From Candidatus Ruthenibacterium merdavium (GTDB lineage: Bacteria > Bacillota > Clostridia > Oscillospirales > Ruminococcaceae), in the NCBI GenBank assembly GCA_019119935.1, contig DWWA01000009.1:1-53659 (forward strand): a stretch of DNA of 53,659 nt, in the 5' to 3' direction. A program made the translations under genes and the position numbers. This document shows, one piece after another, positions 32,790 through 42,749 of this stretch (the stretch's first letter is position 1; the number at the start of each line of letters is the position of its first letter). The notes under the pieces were generated by a model. That model was not told the origin of the DNA. It did not search any database and saw only the letters and a list, made by a program, of their open reading frames with translations.

Positions 32790-33506
32790 TTACAGCAACC
32801 CGTTATCACTCAAAGGGCGGTAACGCTCCATCTGCGTTAAGGTAACAAACTGGAAACCTTTTTCCCTCAAAGCAGGCAGCAGCACTTTCAGAGCATTTAC
32901 CGTTTCCTGATTGTCATCATGAAATACAATGACATCGCCGTCCTCTACCTGCTTCAAAACTGTATCGCAGATAAGTTCCGCATCGGAATTGGTTCTCCAA
33001 TCCATGCTGTCGATGCTCCAAAGAGCCAATGATTTTCCCGCGGCCTTTTGCGTTTGAGAAGTGTATAAGCCATACGGCGGGCGCACCCAATTTACCTTTA
33101 CATCCGGCACGATTTTATCCAATGCTTTTTCCATACAGTACAATTCATACTGCACTTCAAAATCGCTGATTTTCGTCAGGTCAGGATGCGTATCCGTGTG
33201 GTTGCCGATTTCATGGCCGGCGCTTACCATCTCTTCCACTAAAAGCTTTCCCTCACTCAAATGCTCCCCTATGAGAAAAAATGTTGCTCTTGCATCGCTT
33301 TCGTAAAGCACATCCAAAACCTGCGGTGTGTAGCTTGGGTTCGGCCCATCGTCAAACGTGAGGGCTACCATTGGGAGCTTCTCATGAATCTGCGCCGCAA
33401 TCGGCGCCCGATGCACGCGATCGCGCGCATCAAACACCAAGCCTACACTTACGGCCATAATAAGAATCAACAAAACCGCCGTAAAAATCATATTCTTTCG
33501 CTTCAT
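32790..33506 (-). CDS. polysaccharide deacetylase, membrane-anchored
   Basis: The 238-residue protein has an N-terminal membrane anchor (residues 6-24) and a NodB-type deacetylase domain. Catalytic LTFDDGP includes Asp52/Asp53; metal-binding GNHTDTHPDL has His103 and His107; VRPPYG and a distal VIFHD follow. CE4 enzymes remove N-acetyl groups from peptidoglycan or from poly-N-acetylglucosamine. ATG 33506 overlaps the end of the upstream glycosyltransferase by 4 bp, so the two are coupled. The pair resembles IcaA/IcaB or PgaC/PgaB. The substrate is inferred from context. Confidence 0.9.
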   Translation of the reverse strand: MKRKNMIFTAVLLILIMAVSVGLVFDARDRVHRAPIAAQIHEKLPMVALTFDDGPNPSYTPQVLDVLYESDARATFFLIGEHLSEGKLLVEEMVSAGHEIGNHTDTHPDLTKISDFEVQYELYCMEKALDKIVPDVKVNWVRPPYGLYTSQTQKAAGKSLALWSIDSMDWRTNSDAELICDTVLKQVEDGDVIVFHDDNQETVNALKVLLPALREKGFQFVTLTQMERYRPLSDNGLL

Positions 33507-34766
33507 TTCCACTCCCCCCTTCGGTGGAATAAGTGGATCAGATATCCATGCACAGCGGCTGCACTTTGAATCGCTTGGAAAAACAAAAGAAAGCACACAA
33601 AGCCGAAAAGACTATTCCGAAACGGAATCTTCAAATTTTTCTGATACTTGTACATCGTGAAAAACAGCAGCGCTGACACAGCAAGACTGAGCAATGTTAA
33701 AATTCCGGCCAAATAATAGTAACCGAACAAAGCCAGAACAAGCGCAGGAATCATCCCCAGCAAAAACGCCACGTCCAAATAAATAACAGAAAGATTCACC
33801 AGCACAAAATGGCGGGGATATTTGCCGCTTTGTTTCCACGGCGGAACCTCCGAAAGTCCTTCCATCATGCCGATGGCCCAGCGCTTTCGCTGATTATACA
33901 GGGCATTCAGTGTTTCGGGAACGTGGGTATATCCGACAGCCCCCGACTCATACGTAGACAACCCTCCGCCTGAAAGCAGCGTGTAAGTGAGCACAATATC
34001 TTCGCCGAGCACGTCTTTCCAGCCGCCCGATTGGCGCACCATCGCTGTGTCATAAACGCTGAATGCTCCCTGTGCCACAAGCGTAGCACCATAGCTTCCC
34101 TGAAAGCGCTTAACAGCGGCAATGCTCAGTAAATAATCGTAAATCTGCATTTGCGTGGTTATGGTTTTTCGGGTGTTCTCTACAAAAAGATTTCCGGCGA
34201 CGCACGCACATTTTCGGCACGCGATGTGGTTCATCATACGCTGCACTGCGCTCTAAAAACGTGTCTGCATCAACGGTGAGAAAATAACGCGTGCACACCA
34301 GCTTCAGGCCGCAGTTGAGCGCATTGGCTTTTCCCGGCGTTTCGCAATAGGCATACTCCAAACAGCGGCGCGGTGTACAAAGCTTCCTTTGCGCCTCAAT
34401 GATCTCTTTCGTTTTGTCGGTAGAACGATTATCGACCACAATCAGGCGAATTCTGCCCGCATAGTTTTGATTGAAAATCGCATGAATGGCACGCGCAATA
34501 TTGGCCTCCTCATTGTAAGCACACATAATGACGGTGGTATCCAGATCGGTTTCGGGATACTCTTTTCTCGTCCAGTGTAAAAGATTGGAAAAAAACATCA
34601 TGCTCATCAAAAAGCCCGGCAGCAGCGCTATTCCGATGATGGCCCACCAAACGTAGACAGGCGAAAGAAAATAAGAAGCCTCCCTTCCCCAGCCAATGGC
34701 AAAACAGACGGATACAAAAAGCCATACCAAGCTAAATGCCAGTGACAGCAAAAAATTTTTCTTCAT
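33503..34766 (-). pseudogene. processive GT2 glycosyltransferase (PgaC/IcaA-like), frameshifted
   Basis: The N-terminal part (from ATG 34766 after AAGGAGGTG) has two membrane helices and the GT-A motifs TTVIMCAYNEE, VVDNRSTDKT and the DXD in TVDADTFLERSA. The C-terminal part, in another frame, carries GEDIVLTYTLLSG, the processive QRKRW motif (YNQRKRWAIGMM) and several membrane helices. The switch falls at about 34245-34258. Homology-like continuity (LERSA then VQRMMNHIACRKC) suggests loss of two bases, perhaps CG from a CGCG run. Each piece lacks essential residues, so the gene is inactive unless corrected, or unless the break is a sequencing error. Confidence 0.82.
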
Positions 34767-34931
34767 AAAATCACCTCCTTTTCTGTTTAATGTACGCGGC
34801 ATCGAGCAAGGCGGTGCCTTTTTGCGCATGCTCAAAAAACGCACAAAACACATCAAAAAAAATTTTTTAAACAACACTTCTTTTTCTGTGATGCTTTCTG
34901 CACAAAACAGCGTTTAAAAATTTTTCGTCCC

Positions 34932-34960
34932 TTGCGCCGAACAGCGGACAGTGATATAAT
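34932..34960 (+). promoter_or_regulatory. promoter of the nrdAB operon
   Basis: TTGCGC (34932-34937) and TATAAT (34955-34960) are 17 bp apart, 32 bp before the nrdA ATG. I see no clear pair of NrdR boxes. Confidence 0.72.
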
Positions 34961-34992
34961 TAGACTAACTCAGTATAGAAAAGAGGAAAAGA

Positions 34993-37512
34993 ATGGATAA
35001 GGAAATCATCAAGCGCAGCGGACTGCGTCAAACTTACCAGCCGGAAAAAATTGCCGCCGCACTGCGCAAGGTATTTGCTCAAACCGAACACCCCTTTGAC
35101 GATGTGCTGTTAAACCGTTTAATTGAAAAAGTGGAATCAGCTTTGCAAACGCACGATGTATGGAGCGTTGAGCTCATTCAAGACCTTGTCGAGCGTGCTT
35201 TGATGGAAAGCGGATGCTACGACGAAGCCAAAAGCTATATTCTTTACCGCCAAAAGCGCACGGAACTGCGCCGTGCACGCCACGCGCTCACCGAAGCTGT
35301 GCAGTGCCCCGCGCTGGAAGAGGTTCTTGTCAAGATTCAGCGTGATTTCGACCCGGAAATTTACTCTGTCGTTATTTTGCACGGCAAATTTCAAAGCTTT
35401 TACAAGCAGGATATGACGCGCGAGGAAGCGCTCAGTGCCCTTGTCAAAGCCGCCGTGGAGCTGACCACACAGGAAGCGCCGCGCTGGGAAATGATTGCCG
35501 CGCGCCTTTTGAATTTCCGCTTTCACTTGGGGCTTTCGGCGCAGATGGAAAAGCGCGGCATCACCGACCTTTACTCCAAACTGCGCTATTTAACCGACGA
35601 GGGCCTTTACGGCGAATACATTCTTTCCTCTTACAGCCGAAGCGAAATTGAGCAGGCAGAAACCATGCTTTGCCCCGAACGCGACGAGTTGTTTACTTAT
35701 TCGGGCCTCGACCTTCTTTTAAAACGTTATGTCATTCATTCGCGCAAAGGCGCAGCGCTGGAAACGCCGCAGGAGATGTTTTTGGGCATTTCTCTGCACC
35801 TTGCCATGCCCGAAAAGCAAAACCGCATGGCGTGGGTACAGCGCTTTTACGATATGCTCAGCCGCATGTACGTCACCATGGCAACACCGACGCTGTCCAA
35901 CGCACGCAAACCGTACCACCAGCTTTCCAGCTGCTTTATTGACACGGTTCCCGACAGCCTGGAGGGTATTTACCGCAGCATTGACAACTTTGCGATGGTA
36001 AGCAAATTCGGCGGCGGCATGGGCATGTACTTCGGCAAGGTGCGCGCTACCGGAAGCAGCATCCGCGGCTTTGAGGGCGCAGCGGGCGGTGTGATCCGCT
36101 GGATTAAGCTTGTCAACGACACCGCCGTCGCCGTAGATCAGCTGGGCATGCGTCAGGGTGCGGTTGCTGTTTATCTGGACGCGTGGCATAAAGACCTGCC
36201 GGAGTTTTTGGCACTGCGCACCAACAACGGCGACGACCGCATGAAAGCGCATGACGTATTCCCTGCGGTATGTTATCCGGATTTGTTCTGGCGGCTGGCA
36301 CGTGAAAACTTAGACAGCGAGTGGGCGCTGATGTGCCCGCATGAAATTACATCGGTGAAGGGCTATGCGCTGGAGGATTACTACGGCGAGGAATGGGAAC
36401 GCCGTTACCGTGACTGCGTAAACGACCCGCGTATTTCAAAACGCATGGTTACCGTCAAAGACTTAGTGCGCCTGATTTTGAAATCGGCCGTCGAAACAGG
36501 CACGCCGTTCACCTTCAACCGTGATACCGTTAACCGCGCGAACCCGAACGGCCATCGCGGCATGATTTACTGCTCAAACCTGTGCACCGAAATCGCACAG
36601 AACATGGCGCCGATTGAAAGCGTAAGCACTGAAATTGAAACGCGCGACGGCGACACGGTTGTCGTCACTAAAACGCGCCCGGGCGAATTTGTGGTGTGCA
36701 ATCTTGCCAGCCTTTCGCTGGGCAATCTTCCCGTAGAGGATGACGCGGTGCTTTCGCACACGATTGAAACGGCCGTGCGAGCGCTGGATAACGTCATTGA
36801 CCTGAACTTCTATCCCCTGCCCTATGCAAAGCTGACAAACCGGCGCTACCGCAGCATCGGTCTCGGCGTGAGCGGCTATCATCACATGCTCGCCAAACGC
36901 GGCATTCGCTGGGAAAGCGAAGAGCATCTGCGCTTTGCCGACGAGGTGTTTGAGCGCATCAATCGCGCGGCCATTGCCGCCAGCGCCGCTTTGGCCGAAG
37001 AAAAAGGCTCTTACGGCTGCTTTGAGGGCAGCGACTGGCAGACAGGCGCCTATTTTGAAAAACGCGGTTACACAGGCGCGCAGTGGGATGCTGTGAAGGC
37101 TGCCGCATCCAAGGGCATGCGCAACGCTTACCTGTTGGCGATTGCCCCCACCAGCAGCACCAGCATTTTGTCCGGCACGACAGCCGGCATTGACCCCATT
37201 ATGAAGCGCTTCTTCTTAGAGGAGAAAAAAGGCAGCATGCTTCCGCGCGTTGCACCCGACCTTTCCATGGAAACGTTCTGGTTTTACAAGAACGCTCACA
37301 CCATCGACCAAACATTCAGCGTGCGCGCGTGTGCCGTGCGCCAGCGCCACATTGACCAAGCGCAGAGCATGAACCTTTATATCACGAACGATTACACCCT
37401 GCGTCAAGTGCTGAACCTGTATCTCTTAGCATGGGAAGAGGGCGTCAAAACCATTTATTACGTTCGCAGCAAATCGCTGGAAGTAGAAGAGTGCGACAGC
37501 TGTTCCTCTTAA
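34993..37512 (+). CDS. nrdA: class Ia ribonucleoside-diphosphate reductase, alpha subunit
   Basis: NrdA reduces ribonucleoside diphosphates to deoxyribonucleotides. The 839-residue protein begins with an ATP-cone (IIKRSGLRQTYQPEKIAAALRKVF, about residues 4-90). The catalytic barrel holds SSCFIDTVPDS, GGGMGMYFGKVR, YCSNLCTEIAQN (active-site Cys) and IAPTSSTSILSGTT. The tail EECDSCSS contains the redox-shuttling Cys pair. The ATG follows GAGG. It is followed 44 bp later by nrdB. The ATP-cone suggests dATP feedback. Confidence 0.96.
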   Translation: MDKEIIKRSGLRQTYQPEKIAAALRKVFAQTEHPFDDVLLNRLIEKVESALQTHDVWSVELIQDLVERALMESGCYDEAKSYILYRQKRTELRRARHALTEAVQCPALEEVLVKIQRDFDPEIYSVVILHGKFQSFYKQDMTREEALSALVKAAVELTTQEAPRWEMIAARLLNFRFHLGLSAQMEKRGITDLYSKLRYLTDEGLYGEYILSSYSRSEIEQAETMLCPERDELFTYSGLDLLLKRYVIHSRKGAALETPQEMFLGISLHLAMPEKQNRMAWVQRFYDMLSRMYVTMATPTLSNARKPYHQLSSCFIDTVPDSLEGIYRSIDNFAMVSKFGGGMGMYFGKVRATGSSIRGFEGAAGGVIRWIKLVNDTAVAVDQLGMRQGAVAVYLDAWHKDLPEFLALRTNNGDDRMKAHDVFPAVCYPDLFWRLARENLDSEWALMCPHEITSVKGYALEDYYGEEWERRYRDCVNDPRISKRMVTVKDLVRLILKSAVETGTPFTFNRDTVNRANPNGHRGMIYCSNLCTEIAQNMAPIESVSTEIETRDGDTVVVTKTRPGEFVVCNLASLSLGNLPVEDDAVLSHTIETAVRALDNVIDLNFYPLPYAKLTNRRYRSIGLGVSGYHHMLAKRGIRWESEEHLRFADEVFERINRAAIAASAALAEEKGSYGCFEGSDWQTGAYFEKRGYTGAQWDAVKAAASKGMRNAYLLAIAPTSSTSILSGTTAGIDPIMKRFFLEEKKGSMLPRVAPDLSMETFWFYKNAHTIDQTFSVRACAVRQRHIDQAQSMNLYITNDYTLRQVLNLYLLAWEEGVKTIYYVRSKSLEVEECDSCSS

Positions 37513-37556
37513 ATCAGCCAGCTGTACCACCCATTACACAGAAAGGAATGAGCGTC

Positions 37557-38600
37557 ATGGCACACCTTGTGAAAAAGCCGCTGTTTAACCCGCAGGGCGA
37601 CACAGATGTACGCACCCGCCGCATGATTGGCGGCAACACCACCAATTTAAACGATTTTAACAACCTGCGTTATTCTTGGGTCAGCGACTGGTATCGCCAA
37701 GCGATGAATAACTTTTGGATTCCCGAAGAAATCAATCTGGCGCAGGATGTAAAAGATTACCCTCGCTTAGACCGCGCCGAGCGCCGCGCTTACGACAAGA
37801 TTTTAAGCTTTCTTGTTTTTTTGGACTCCATTCAAACGGCAAACCTGCCGCATATCGGGGAGTACATCACGGCAAATGAAGTGAACCTGTGTCTTTCCAT
37901 TCAGACATTTCAAGAATGCGTTCACAGCCAAAGTTACAGCTACATGCTGGACACCATCTGCAACCCGACCGAGCGCGACGAAATTCTCTACCAATGGAAA
38001 ACGGACGAGCATCTTTTGCGCCGAAACACCTTTATCGGCGATTGCTACAACGAGTTCCAAACGAAAAAAGACCCTGTCACGCTCTTGAAAGTGATGATGG
38101 CCAACTATATTTTGGAGGGCGTATATTTCTATTCCGGCTTCATGTTCTTCTACAACCTGAGCCGCAACGGGAAAATGCCCGGCTCTGCCCAGGAAATCCG
38201 CTACATCAACCGCGATGAAAACACACATCTTTGGCTGTTCCGCAACATTCTGCTGGAGCTGCAAAAGGAACAGCCGGAACTTTTCACCGAAGAAACGGTT
38301 GCCGTTTTGCGCGGCATGATGGAAGAAGGCGTTCGCCAGGAAATCGCCTGGGGGCAGTACGTCATCGGTGACGACATTCCCGGCCTGACAAAGCAAATGA
38401 TCTCCGACTATATTCATTATTTAGGTAATCTGCGCTGGTCGAGCCTTGGCTTCGGCGTGCTGTATGAGGGCTTTGAGGAAGAGCCTGCCAGCATGGCTTG
38501 GGTAAGCCAGTATTCCAACGCAAACCTCGTAAAAACCGACTTTTTTGAAGCGAAAAGCACTGCTTATGCCAAAAGCACCGCTTTGGTAGACGACCTGTAA
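37557..38600 (+). CDS. nrdB: class Ia ribonucleoside-diphosphate reductase, beta subunit
   Basis: NrdB houses the diiron-tyrosyl radical that starts catalysis in NrdA and needs oxygen for assembly. The 347-residue protein keeps Asp90, Glu120, His123 and radical Tyr127 (FQECVHSQSY; E. coli Tyr122), plus YILEGVYFY and RDENTHLWLF, the remaining metal ligands. It is thus canonical and not the Phe-containing class Ic type. ATG 37557 is about 10 bases from AAAGGA; ATG 37548 is too close. An aerobic enzyme suggests some oxygen tolerance or use at low oxygen. Confidence 0.96.
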   Translation: MAHLVKKPLFNPQGDTDVRTRRMIGGNTTNLNDFNNLRYSWVSDWYRQAMNNFWIPEEINLAQDVKDYPRLDRAERRAYDKILSFLVFLDSIQTANLPHIGEYITANEVNLCLSIQTFQECVHSQSYSYMLDTICNPTERDEILYQWKTDEHLLRRNTFIGDCYNEFQTKKDPVTLLKVMMANYILEGVYFYSGFMFFYNLSRNGKMPGSAQEIRYINRDENTHLWLFRNILLELQKEQPELFTEETVAVLRGMMEEGVRQEIAWGQYVIGDDIPGLTKQMISDYIHYLGNLRWSSLGFGVLYEGFEEEPASMAWVSQYSNANLVKTDFFEAKSTAYAKSTALVDDL

Positions 38601-38632
38601 TTTCTCTTTTCCGCTTTGCTGAAAACGAAACA

Positions 38633-38686
38633 AACAGCCGGGGGCTGATCTCTGAATTTCTCAGATGTCAGCCCCCGGCTGTTATT
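38633..38686 (+). terminator. terminator of nrdAB
   Basis: AACAGCCGGGGGCTGA (38633-38648) and TCAGCCCCCGGCTGTT (38668-38683) pair perfectly, with an inner TCTGA/TCAGA stem, followed by ATTC. The pairing also permits minus-strand use. Confidence 0.8.
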
Positions 38687-38792
38687 CATTTCTTCATTCT
38701 GCGCTTTCCCTATGGGACAGATTTTTGTAAATCCCGCACGCACTGTTTAAACGCACAAGCAAGTGAGGAAAACAGGAAACACTGTGTCGCGT

Positions 38793-39509
38793 TTAAAACG
38801 CATCTTCAATGCGGCCGCCCGTCAGAATACTCAGTGCCTGCGCCATCTCCTGACGCGACAGTTTCACAGGTATTTTACGAATGGAGCGGCACAGGGTATC
38901 AGCATCGGTAAAAACGCCCGGCCCGTTGACATGAACCCTTGCATGCGGGTTGGCAAAGTAAACACAGCCGATCACCGGACAGCCGCATCCGCGCGCCCGG
39001 AGCATGTCGCGCATTAAATCGGTTTGACGCCTGTTTTGCAAAACAGGATTTTTCATCTTTTTGTGAATGGGCGCACCGCCGCGCACAGCGCGTGTCTGGT
39101 TCCAGTTTTTCTGCTCAGTATCGCCCACAATGCTCCCTGCATGGTTTTTCACCTCAACGGCAAAAATACCGCTTGGGCCAACCACCATCGCGTCGACCTC
39201 TGCGCGCCGCTCTCCTTTTGCTAAAAACACATTGCATACTACCGTGTATTCGTGCGGCAGACGCGCCAGCGCTTTGGTTGCGGCTTTTTCCCCCGCAAGG
39301 CCGCTTTGCAGAATGGCCGCGCGCTTTTGAAAGCGCCAACCCCCGAATACCGCCGCGCAAAAAAAGCACAGCATTAAAAAATATTCGCGCTGATAAACCA
39401 CGGCACATACAACCACGGCCAGCGCACCTAAAACACACGCAGCCTCGCCTGCGCGCGCCAGACGGCATCGCCCGCGGTTCGGATTATTGCTTTTATAAAT
39501 TCTTGCCAT
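38793..39509 (-). CDS. NERD-domain membrane protein
   Basis: The 238-residue protein has two N-terminal membrane helices (about residues 21-58) and a nuclease-related (NERD) domain starting GLAGEKAATKALARL, with the conserved EVDAMVVGPSGIFAVEVKNHAG (Asp, Glu and Lys of a restriction-endonuclease-like core). A Cys-containing segment (RARGCGCPVIGCVYF) follows. NERD proteins are predicted nucleases, but few have been tested. It lies 9 bases downstream of the galM start region on neither operon partner's strand break; it precedes galM convergently in the same direction and ends near 38793. Confidence 0.85.
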   Translation of the reverse strand: MARIYKSNNPNRGRCRLARAGEAACVLGALAVVVCAVVYQREYFLMLCFFCAAVFGGWRFQKRAAILQSGLAGEKAATKALARLPHEYTVVCNVFLAKGERRAEVDAMVVGPSGIFAVEVKNHAGSIVGDTEQKNWNQTRAVRGGAPIHKKMKNPVLQNRRQTDLMRDMLRARGCGCPVIGCVYFANPHARVHVNGPGVFTDADTLCRSIRKIPVKLSRQEMAQALSILTGGRIEDAF

Positions 39510-39518
39510 AGACCCTCG

Positions 39519-40580
39519 TTACTTCACCAAAAAGGCATAAGCCGTCGTTTGGTGATACTCCTCGTGCGGACGAAGCTCAACGGGGGGAAACTCCGGGTGC
39601 GAGGGAGTGCACGGGAAGTGCTGTGTTTCAAAACAAACGGCTTGGTGATTGACAAACGGTTTCCCGTTTTTGCCCACGCCTGAACCTCCAAGGGAATTCG
39701 CTGTATAAACCTGCATACCCGGCTGCGTGGTGTAAACCTTCATCTCGATACCGGAAACTTCACTGTAAACCGTGGCGGCAAGCTCTAACATGCCGTTGCT
39801 TTTATCCAGCACAAAGTTGTGGTCATAGCCGCGCGCCATCACAATTTGCGCATCGTCACTTTCTAAGCCTTCACGCAGCGCTCTCTCCCCCCTAAAGTCG
39901 AAGGGCGTCCCCTCTACGTCCAGCAAGCGGCCGGTGGGGCAAGTCTGCTCATTGCCTTCACAGAATTGACACGCGTCAATGTGAACAATATGATCGTGCA
40001 CCGTGCCGCCGTCCTGTCCGTCCAAATTAAAGTAGCTGTGATTTGTAAAATTGACAATGGTCGGCGCGTCGGTGGAAGCGATGTAATCCATCACCAGCGA
40101 ACCGGAGTCCGTTAAAGTATACGTAACCGTCACTTCTAAATTGCCGGGGAAGCCGTCTTCCCCGTTCGGGCTTTTATATTTCAGCTCCAAACGCTGCTGC
40201 TCATCTTCGCCGTGCCCCTCTTTGAGAATGCGTCCTTGAAAAACGCGGTGACCCAGCACGCCGTGCAAGTGGTTCGGGCCGTTATTCGCTTCCAGCGCAT
40301 AGGTTTTTCCGTCAATGGTAAAGCACGCATTTTCAATCCGATTGGCGTAGCGGCCGATAAACGCGCCCATGCCGGCGTCGCCCTGCTCATATTCTTCCAG
40401 CGTGCGGTATCCAAGCACTACATCACGCAGTGCTCCGTTTTTATCCGGTACACAAAGCTCAGTGACGGCACAGCCATATTCAATAACCACGGCGCGCATG
40501 CCCGCCGCATTTTCCAATGTGTAGGAATAAACCTCTTTTCCGTCCGAGGTTCTGGCGTAATAATTTCCCGTAATCGACAT
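39519..40580 (-). CDS. galM: aldose 1-epimerase (galactose mutarotase)
   Basis: GalM interconverts alpha and beta anomers of galactose and glucose. The 353-residue protein has IGRYANRIENACF, the conserved NHLHGVLGHRVF segment with catalytic His, and NHSYFNLDGQDGG. A C-terminal region contains QVYTANSLGGSG and AVCFETQHFPCTPSH with the catalytic-base Glu. ATG 40580 is preceded by AAGGAG at 8 bases; the frame extends to 40694 without support. The NERD gene follows it 9 bases downstream on the same strand. No other galactose gene is nearby. Confidence 0.94.
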   Translation of the reverse strand: MSITGNYYARTSDGKEVYSYTLENAAGMRAVVIEYGCAVTELCVPDKNGALRDVVLGYRTLEEYEQGDAGMGAFIGRYANRIENACFTIDGKTYALEANNGPNHLHGVLGHRVFQGRILKEGHGEDEQQRLELKYKSPNGEDGFPGNLEVTVTYTLTDSGSLVMDYIASTDAPTIVNFTNHSYFNLDGQDGGTVHDHIVHIDACQFCEGNEQTCPTGRLLDVEGTPFDFRGERALREGLESDDAQIVMARGYDHNFVLDKSNGMLELAATVYSEVSGIEMKVYTTQPGMQVYTANSLGGSGVGKNGKPFVNHQAVCFETQHFPCTPSHPEFPPVELRPHEEYHQTTAYAFLVK

Positions 40581-40673
40581 GTCGAACACTCCTTGCTGTA
40601 AAGGCGTGAAAATACCTTTTTCCTGAAACTGCGGCAAAACAGTCCGAAAAAGCATATTCTTCGCTAAATAAGA

Positions 40674-40701
40674 TATATAATAAGAGTACAGCAAACATCA
40701 A
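40674..40701 (-). promoter_or_regulatory. possible promoter of galM
   Basis: On the minus strand TTGATG (40701-40696) and TATATA (40679-40674) are 16 bp apart. The rest of the divergent spacer between galM and acpP (40581-40813) is AT-rich with no other recognised element. Confidence 0.45.
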
Positions 40702-40813
40702 AAAAAAGCAAATGATTTTCGTTTCCGACACGAAATTTTAACACCTGCCGCACTGCTTTTGCCTGCTTTAAGAAAAAAAGGATATATGGTACTATATTTT
40801 TTTGAAATTCAAC

Positions 40814-40842
40814 TTGACAAGCGGCGCAAAACACGATATAAA
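40814..40842 (+). promoter_or_regulatory. sigma-A promoter of acpP
   Basis: TTGACA (40814-40819) and TATAAA (40837-40842) are 17 bp apart, a near-consensus promoter 58 bp before the acpP ATG. Confidence 0.85.
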
Positions 40843-40900
40843 ATGTATAGGATGTGCGCCGCCGGCGCATGAACATCAGATTTTTTGGAGGGAACTAATC

Positions 40901-41128
40901 ATGGTTTTTGAGCGCGTTCGTGCAATCATGAGCAATCAGCTGGACGTCGATGAGGACCGCATCACAATGGAATCCGATATCGCTGAGGATTTCGACGCGG
41001 ACAGCCTTGATCTCGTCGATCTCGTGATGAGCCTGGAAGACGAATTCGGCATCGAAGTGCCTGATGAGCAGGTGGAGAATTTCCGCACTGTGGGCGACGT
41101 CGTGCGCTATATTGAGGACAACACCTGA
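40901..41128 (+). CDS. acpP: acyl carrier protein
   Basis: This 75-residue acidic protein carries growing fatty acyl chains on a 4'-phosphopantetheine attached to Ser35 in DADSLDLVDLVMSLE. The rest of the four-helix bundle is recognisable (EFGIEVPDEQVENFRTVGD). ATG 40901 follows TTGGAGGG; the upstream open frame to 40802 covers the promoter and is not coding. It is monocistronic, with a strong promoter and terminator, in keeping with high expression. No other fatty acid genes are adjacent. Confidence 0.96.
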   Translation: MVFERVRAIMSNQLDVDEDRITMESDIAEDFDADSLDLVDLVMSLEDEFGIEVPDEQVENFRTVGDVVRYIEDNT

Positions 41129-41153
41129 TTTTTTCGTTGTACTTTACAAGCAC

Positions 41154-41176
41154 AGCCCCCGCTACGGGGGCTTTTT
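41154..41176 (+). terminator. terminator of acpP
   Basis: AGCCCCCG (41154-41161) and CGGGGGCT (41165-41172) form a tight stem followed by TTTT. Confidence 0.85.
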
Positions 41177-41230
41177 CATGTTTGCCCAAACCTTGCCCCT
41201 TACGCGGGCAGAAACGTTAAAGGAGCCGTT

Positions 41231-42667
41231 ATGAAAGAGAACAAAAAAATGGTGGAGGCCATCACCTCCATGGACGAAGATTTTGCACAATGGTATACTG
41301 ATATCTGCTTAAAGGCAGAGCTGGTAGACTATTCCTCCGTGAAGGGCTGTGTGATTCTGCGCCCCTACGGATATGCCATTTGGGAAAATATTCAGCGCCT
41401 GCTGGATGCCCGTTTCAAAGAAACCGGGCACGAAAACGTGGCAATGCCGCTGTTTATTCCCGAAAGCCTGCTGCAAAAGGAAAAAGACCATGTTGAGGGC
41501 TTTGCTCCGGAAGTGGCTTGGGTGACAATGGGCGGCAGCGAGCCGCTGGAAGACCGTCTGTGCGTGCGCCCCACCAGTGAAACGTTGTTCTGCGATCACT
41601 TTGCACACGTACTGCATTCTTGGCGCGACCTGCCCATGAAGTATAATCAGTGGTGCAGTGTCGTGCGCTGGGAGAAAACCACGCGCCCGTTCCTGCGCAG
41701 CCGTGAGTTCTGGTGGCAGGAAGGCCACACCATTCATGAAACTGCACAGGAGGCCATTGAAGAAACCGAGCAGCAGCTCAATACTTACGCTTCCTTCTGC
41801 GAAGAAGAGCTGAACATCCCCGTTTTGAAGGGCAAAAAGACCGACAAAGAGAAGTTTGCCGGTGCAGAGGCCACCTACACCATCGAAGCTATGATGCACG
41901 ACGGCAAGGCTTTGCAAAGCGGCACAAGCCACTATTTTGGCGACGGCTTCTCCCGTGCGTTCGGCGTACAGTTCAGCGGCCGCGACAACACGCTGCAATA
42001 TCCGCATCAGACGAGCTGGGGCGTATCCACCCGCTTGGTGGGCGCCATCATTATGACCCACGGCGACAACGAGGGCTTGATTCTGCCCCCTGCCGTCGCA
42101 CCGTATCAGGTCGTGATTGTTCCCGTTGCGGCTCATAAGCCCGGCGTCATGGAAAAGGCTGAGGAGCTGCGCGCCCAGCTTTCGAAATTCTGCCGTGTAA
42201 AGCTGGACGCGAGCGACAACTCTCCCGGCTGGAAGTTTGCCCAATGGGAGATGAAAGGTGTGCCTCTGCGCCTTGAAATCGGCCCGAAAGACATCGAAAA
42301 CGGCCAGTGCGTGCTGGTGCGCCGCACCGACCGTCAAAAGCTGTTCACGCCGCTTTCGGAGCTGGAAAATGCCATTCCCGCACAGCTTTCCGAAATTTCC
42401 CGCCAGCTGTTTGACCGCGCTTCGGAAAACCGCAAAAACCGCACCTTCTCTGCCACGACGATGGACGAAGTGATGCGTTTAGCCGACAGCGAAAGCGGCT
42501 ACATCAAAACGATGTGGTGCGGCGATGTGGCCTGCGAAGAGATGATGAAGGAGAAAGCCGGCCTTTCCAGCCGCTGCATGCCGTTTGAACAGGAAACCCT
42601 GTCTGACGTGTGCCCCTGCTGCGGAAAGCCCGCAAAAACGATGGTTGTTTGGGGCAAAGCTTACTAA
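41231..42667 (+). CDS. proS: prolyl-tRNA synthetase (short, editing-domain-free type)
   Basis: ProS charges tRNA-Pro. At 478 residues it is the eukaryote/archaea-like form without the inserted editing domain of E. coli ProS. Class II motifs appear in order: LYVRPTSE-like [12 protein letters not shown], the motif 2 block [22 protein letters not shown] and motif 3 [18 protein letters not shown]. An anticodon-binding domain follows, then a C-terminal zinc-type segment (CPCCGKPAK). AAAGGAG precedes the ATG. There is no T-box leader: the spacer from acpP is only about 50 bases. Confidence 0.96.
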   Translation: MKENKKMVEAITSMDEDFAQWYTDICLKAELVDYSSVKGCVILRPYGYAIWENIQRLLDARFKETGHENVAMPLFIPESLLQKEKDHVEGFAPEVAWVTMGGSEPLEDRLCVRPTSETLFCDHFAHVLHSWRDLPMKYNQWCSVVRWEKTTRPFLRSREFWWQEGHTIHETAQEAIEETEQQLNTYASFCEEELNIPVLKGKKTDKEKFAGAEATYTIEAMMHDGKALQSGTSHYFGDGFSRAFGVQFSGRDNTLQYPHQTSWGVSTRLVGAIIMTHGDNEGLILPPAVAPYQVVIVPVAAHKPGVMEKAEELRAQLSKFCRVKLDASDNSPGWKFAQWEMKGVPLRLEIGPKDIENGQCVLVRRTDRQKLFTPLSELENAIPAQLSEISRQLFDRASENRKNRTFSATTMDEVMRLADSESGYIKTMWCGDVACEEMMKEKAGLSSRCMPFEQETLSDVCPCCGKPAKTMVVWGKAY

Positions 42668-42692
42668 TTTGGCCCATACCACACATCACAGC

Positions 42693-42735
42693 AAACGCCC
42701 CTTGCTTCCCAGTGGGAAAAGCAAGGGGCGTTTTT
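42693..42735. terminator. bidirectional terminator after proS
   Basis: AACGCCCCTTGCTTCCC and GGGAAAAGCAAGGGGCGTT pair around the loop AGT and are followed by TTTC. On the minus strand it serves the convergent ferredoxin gene. Confidence 0.85.
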
Positions 42736-42749
42736 CATGGAGATTACAG

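Noticed and set aside
41177-41230. T-box leader before proS
   Set aside because: The spacer is about 50 bases, far too short, and has no T-box sequence.
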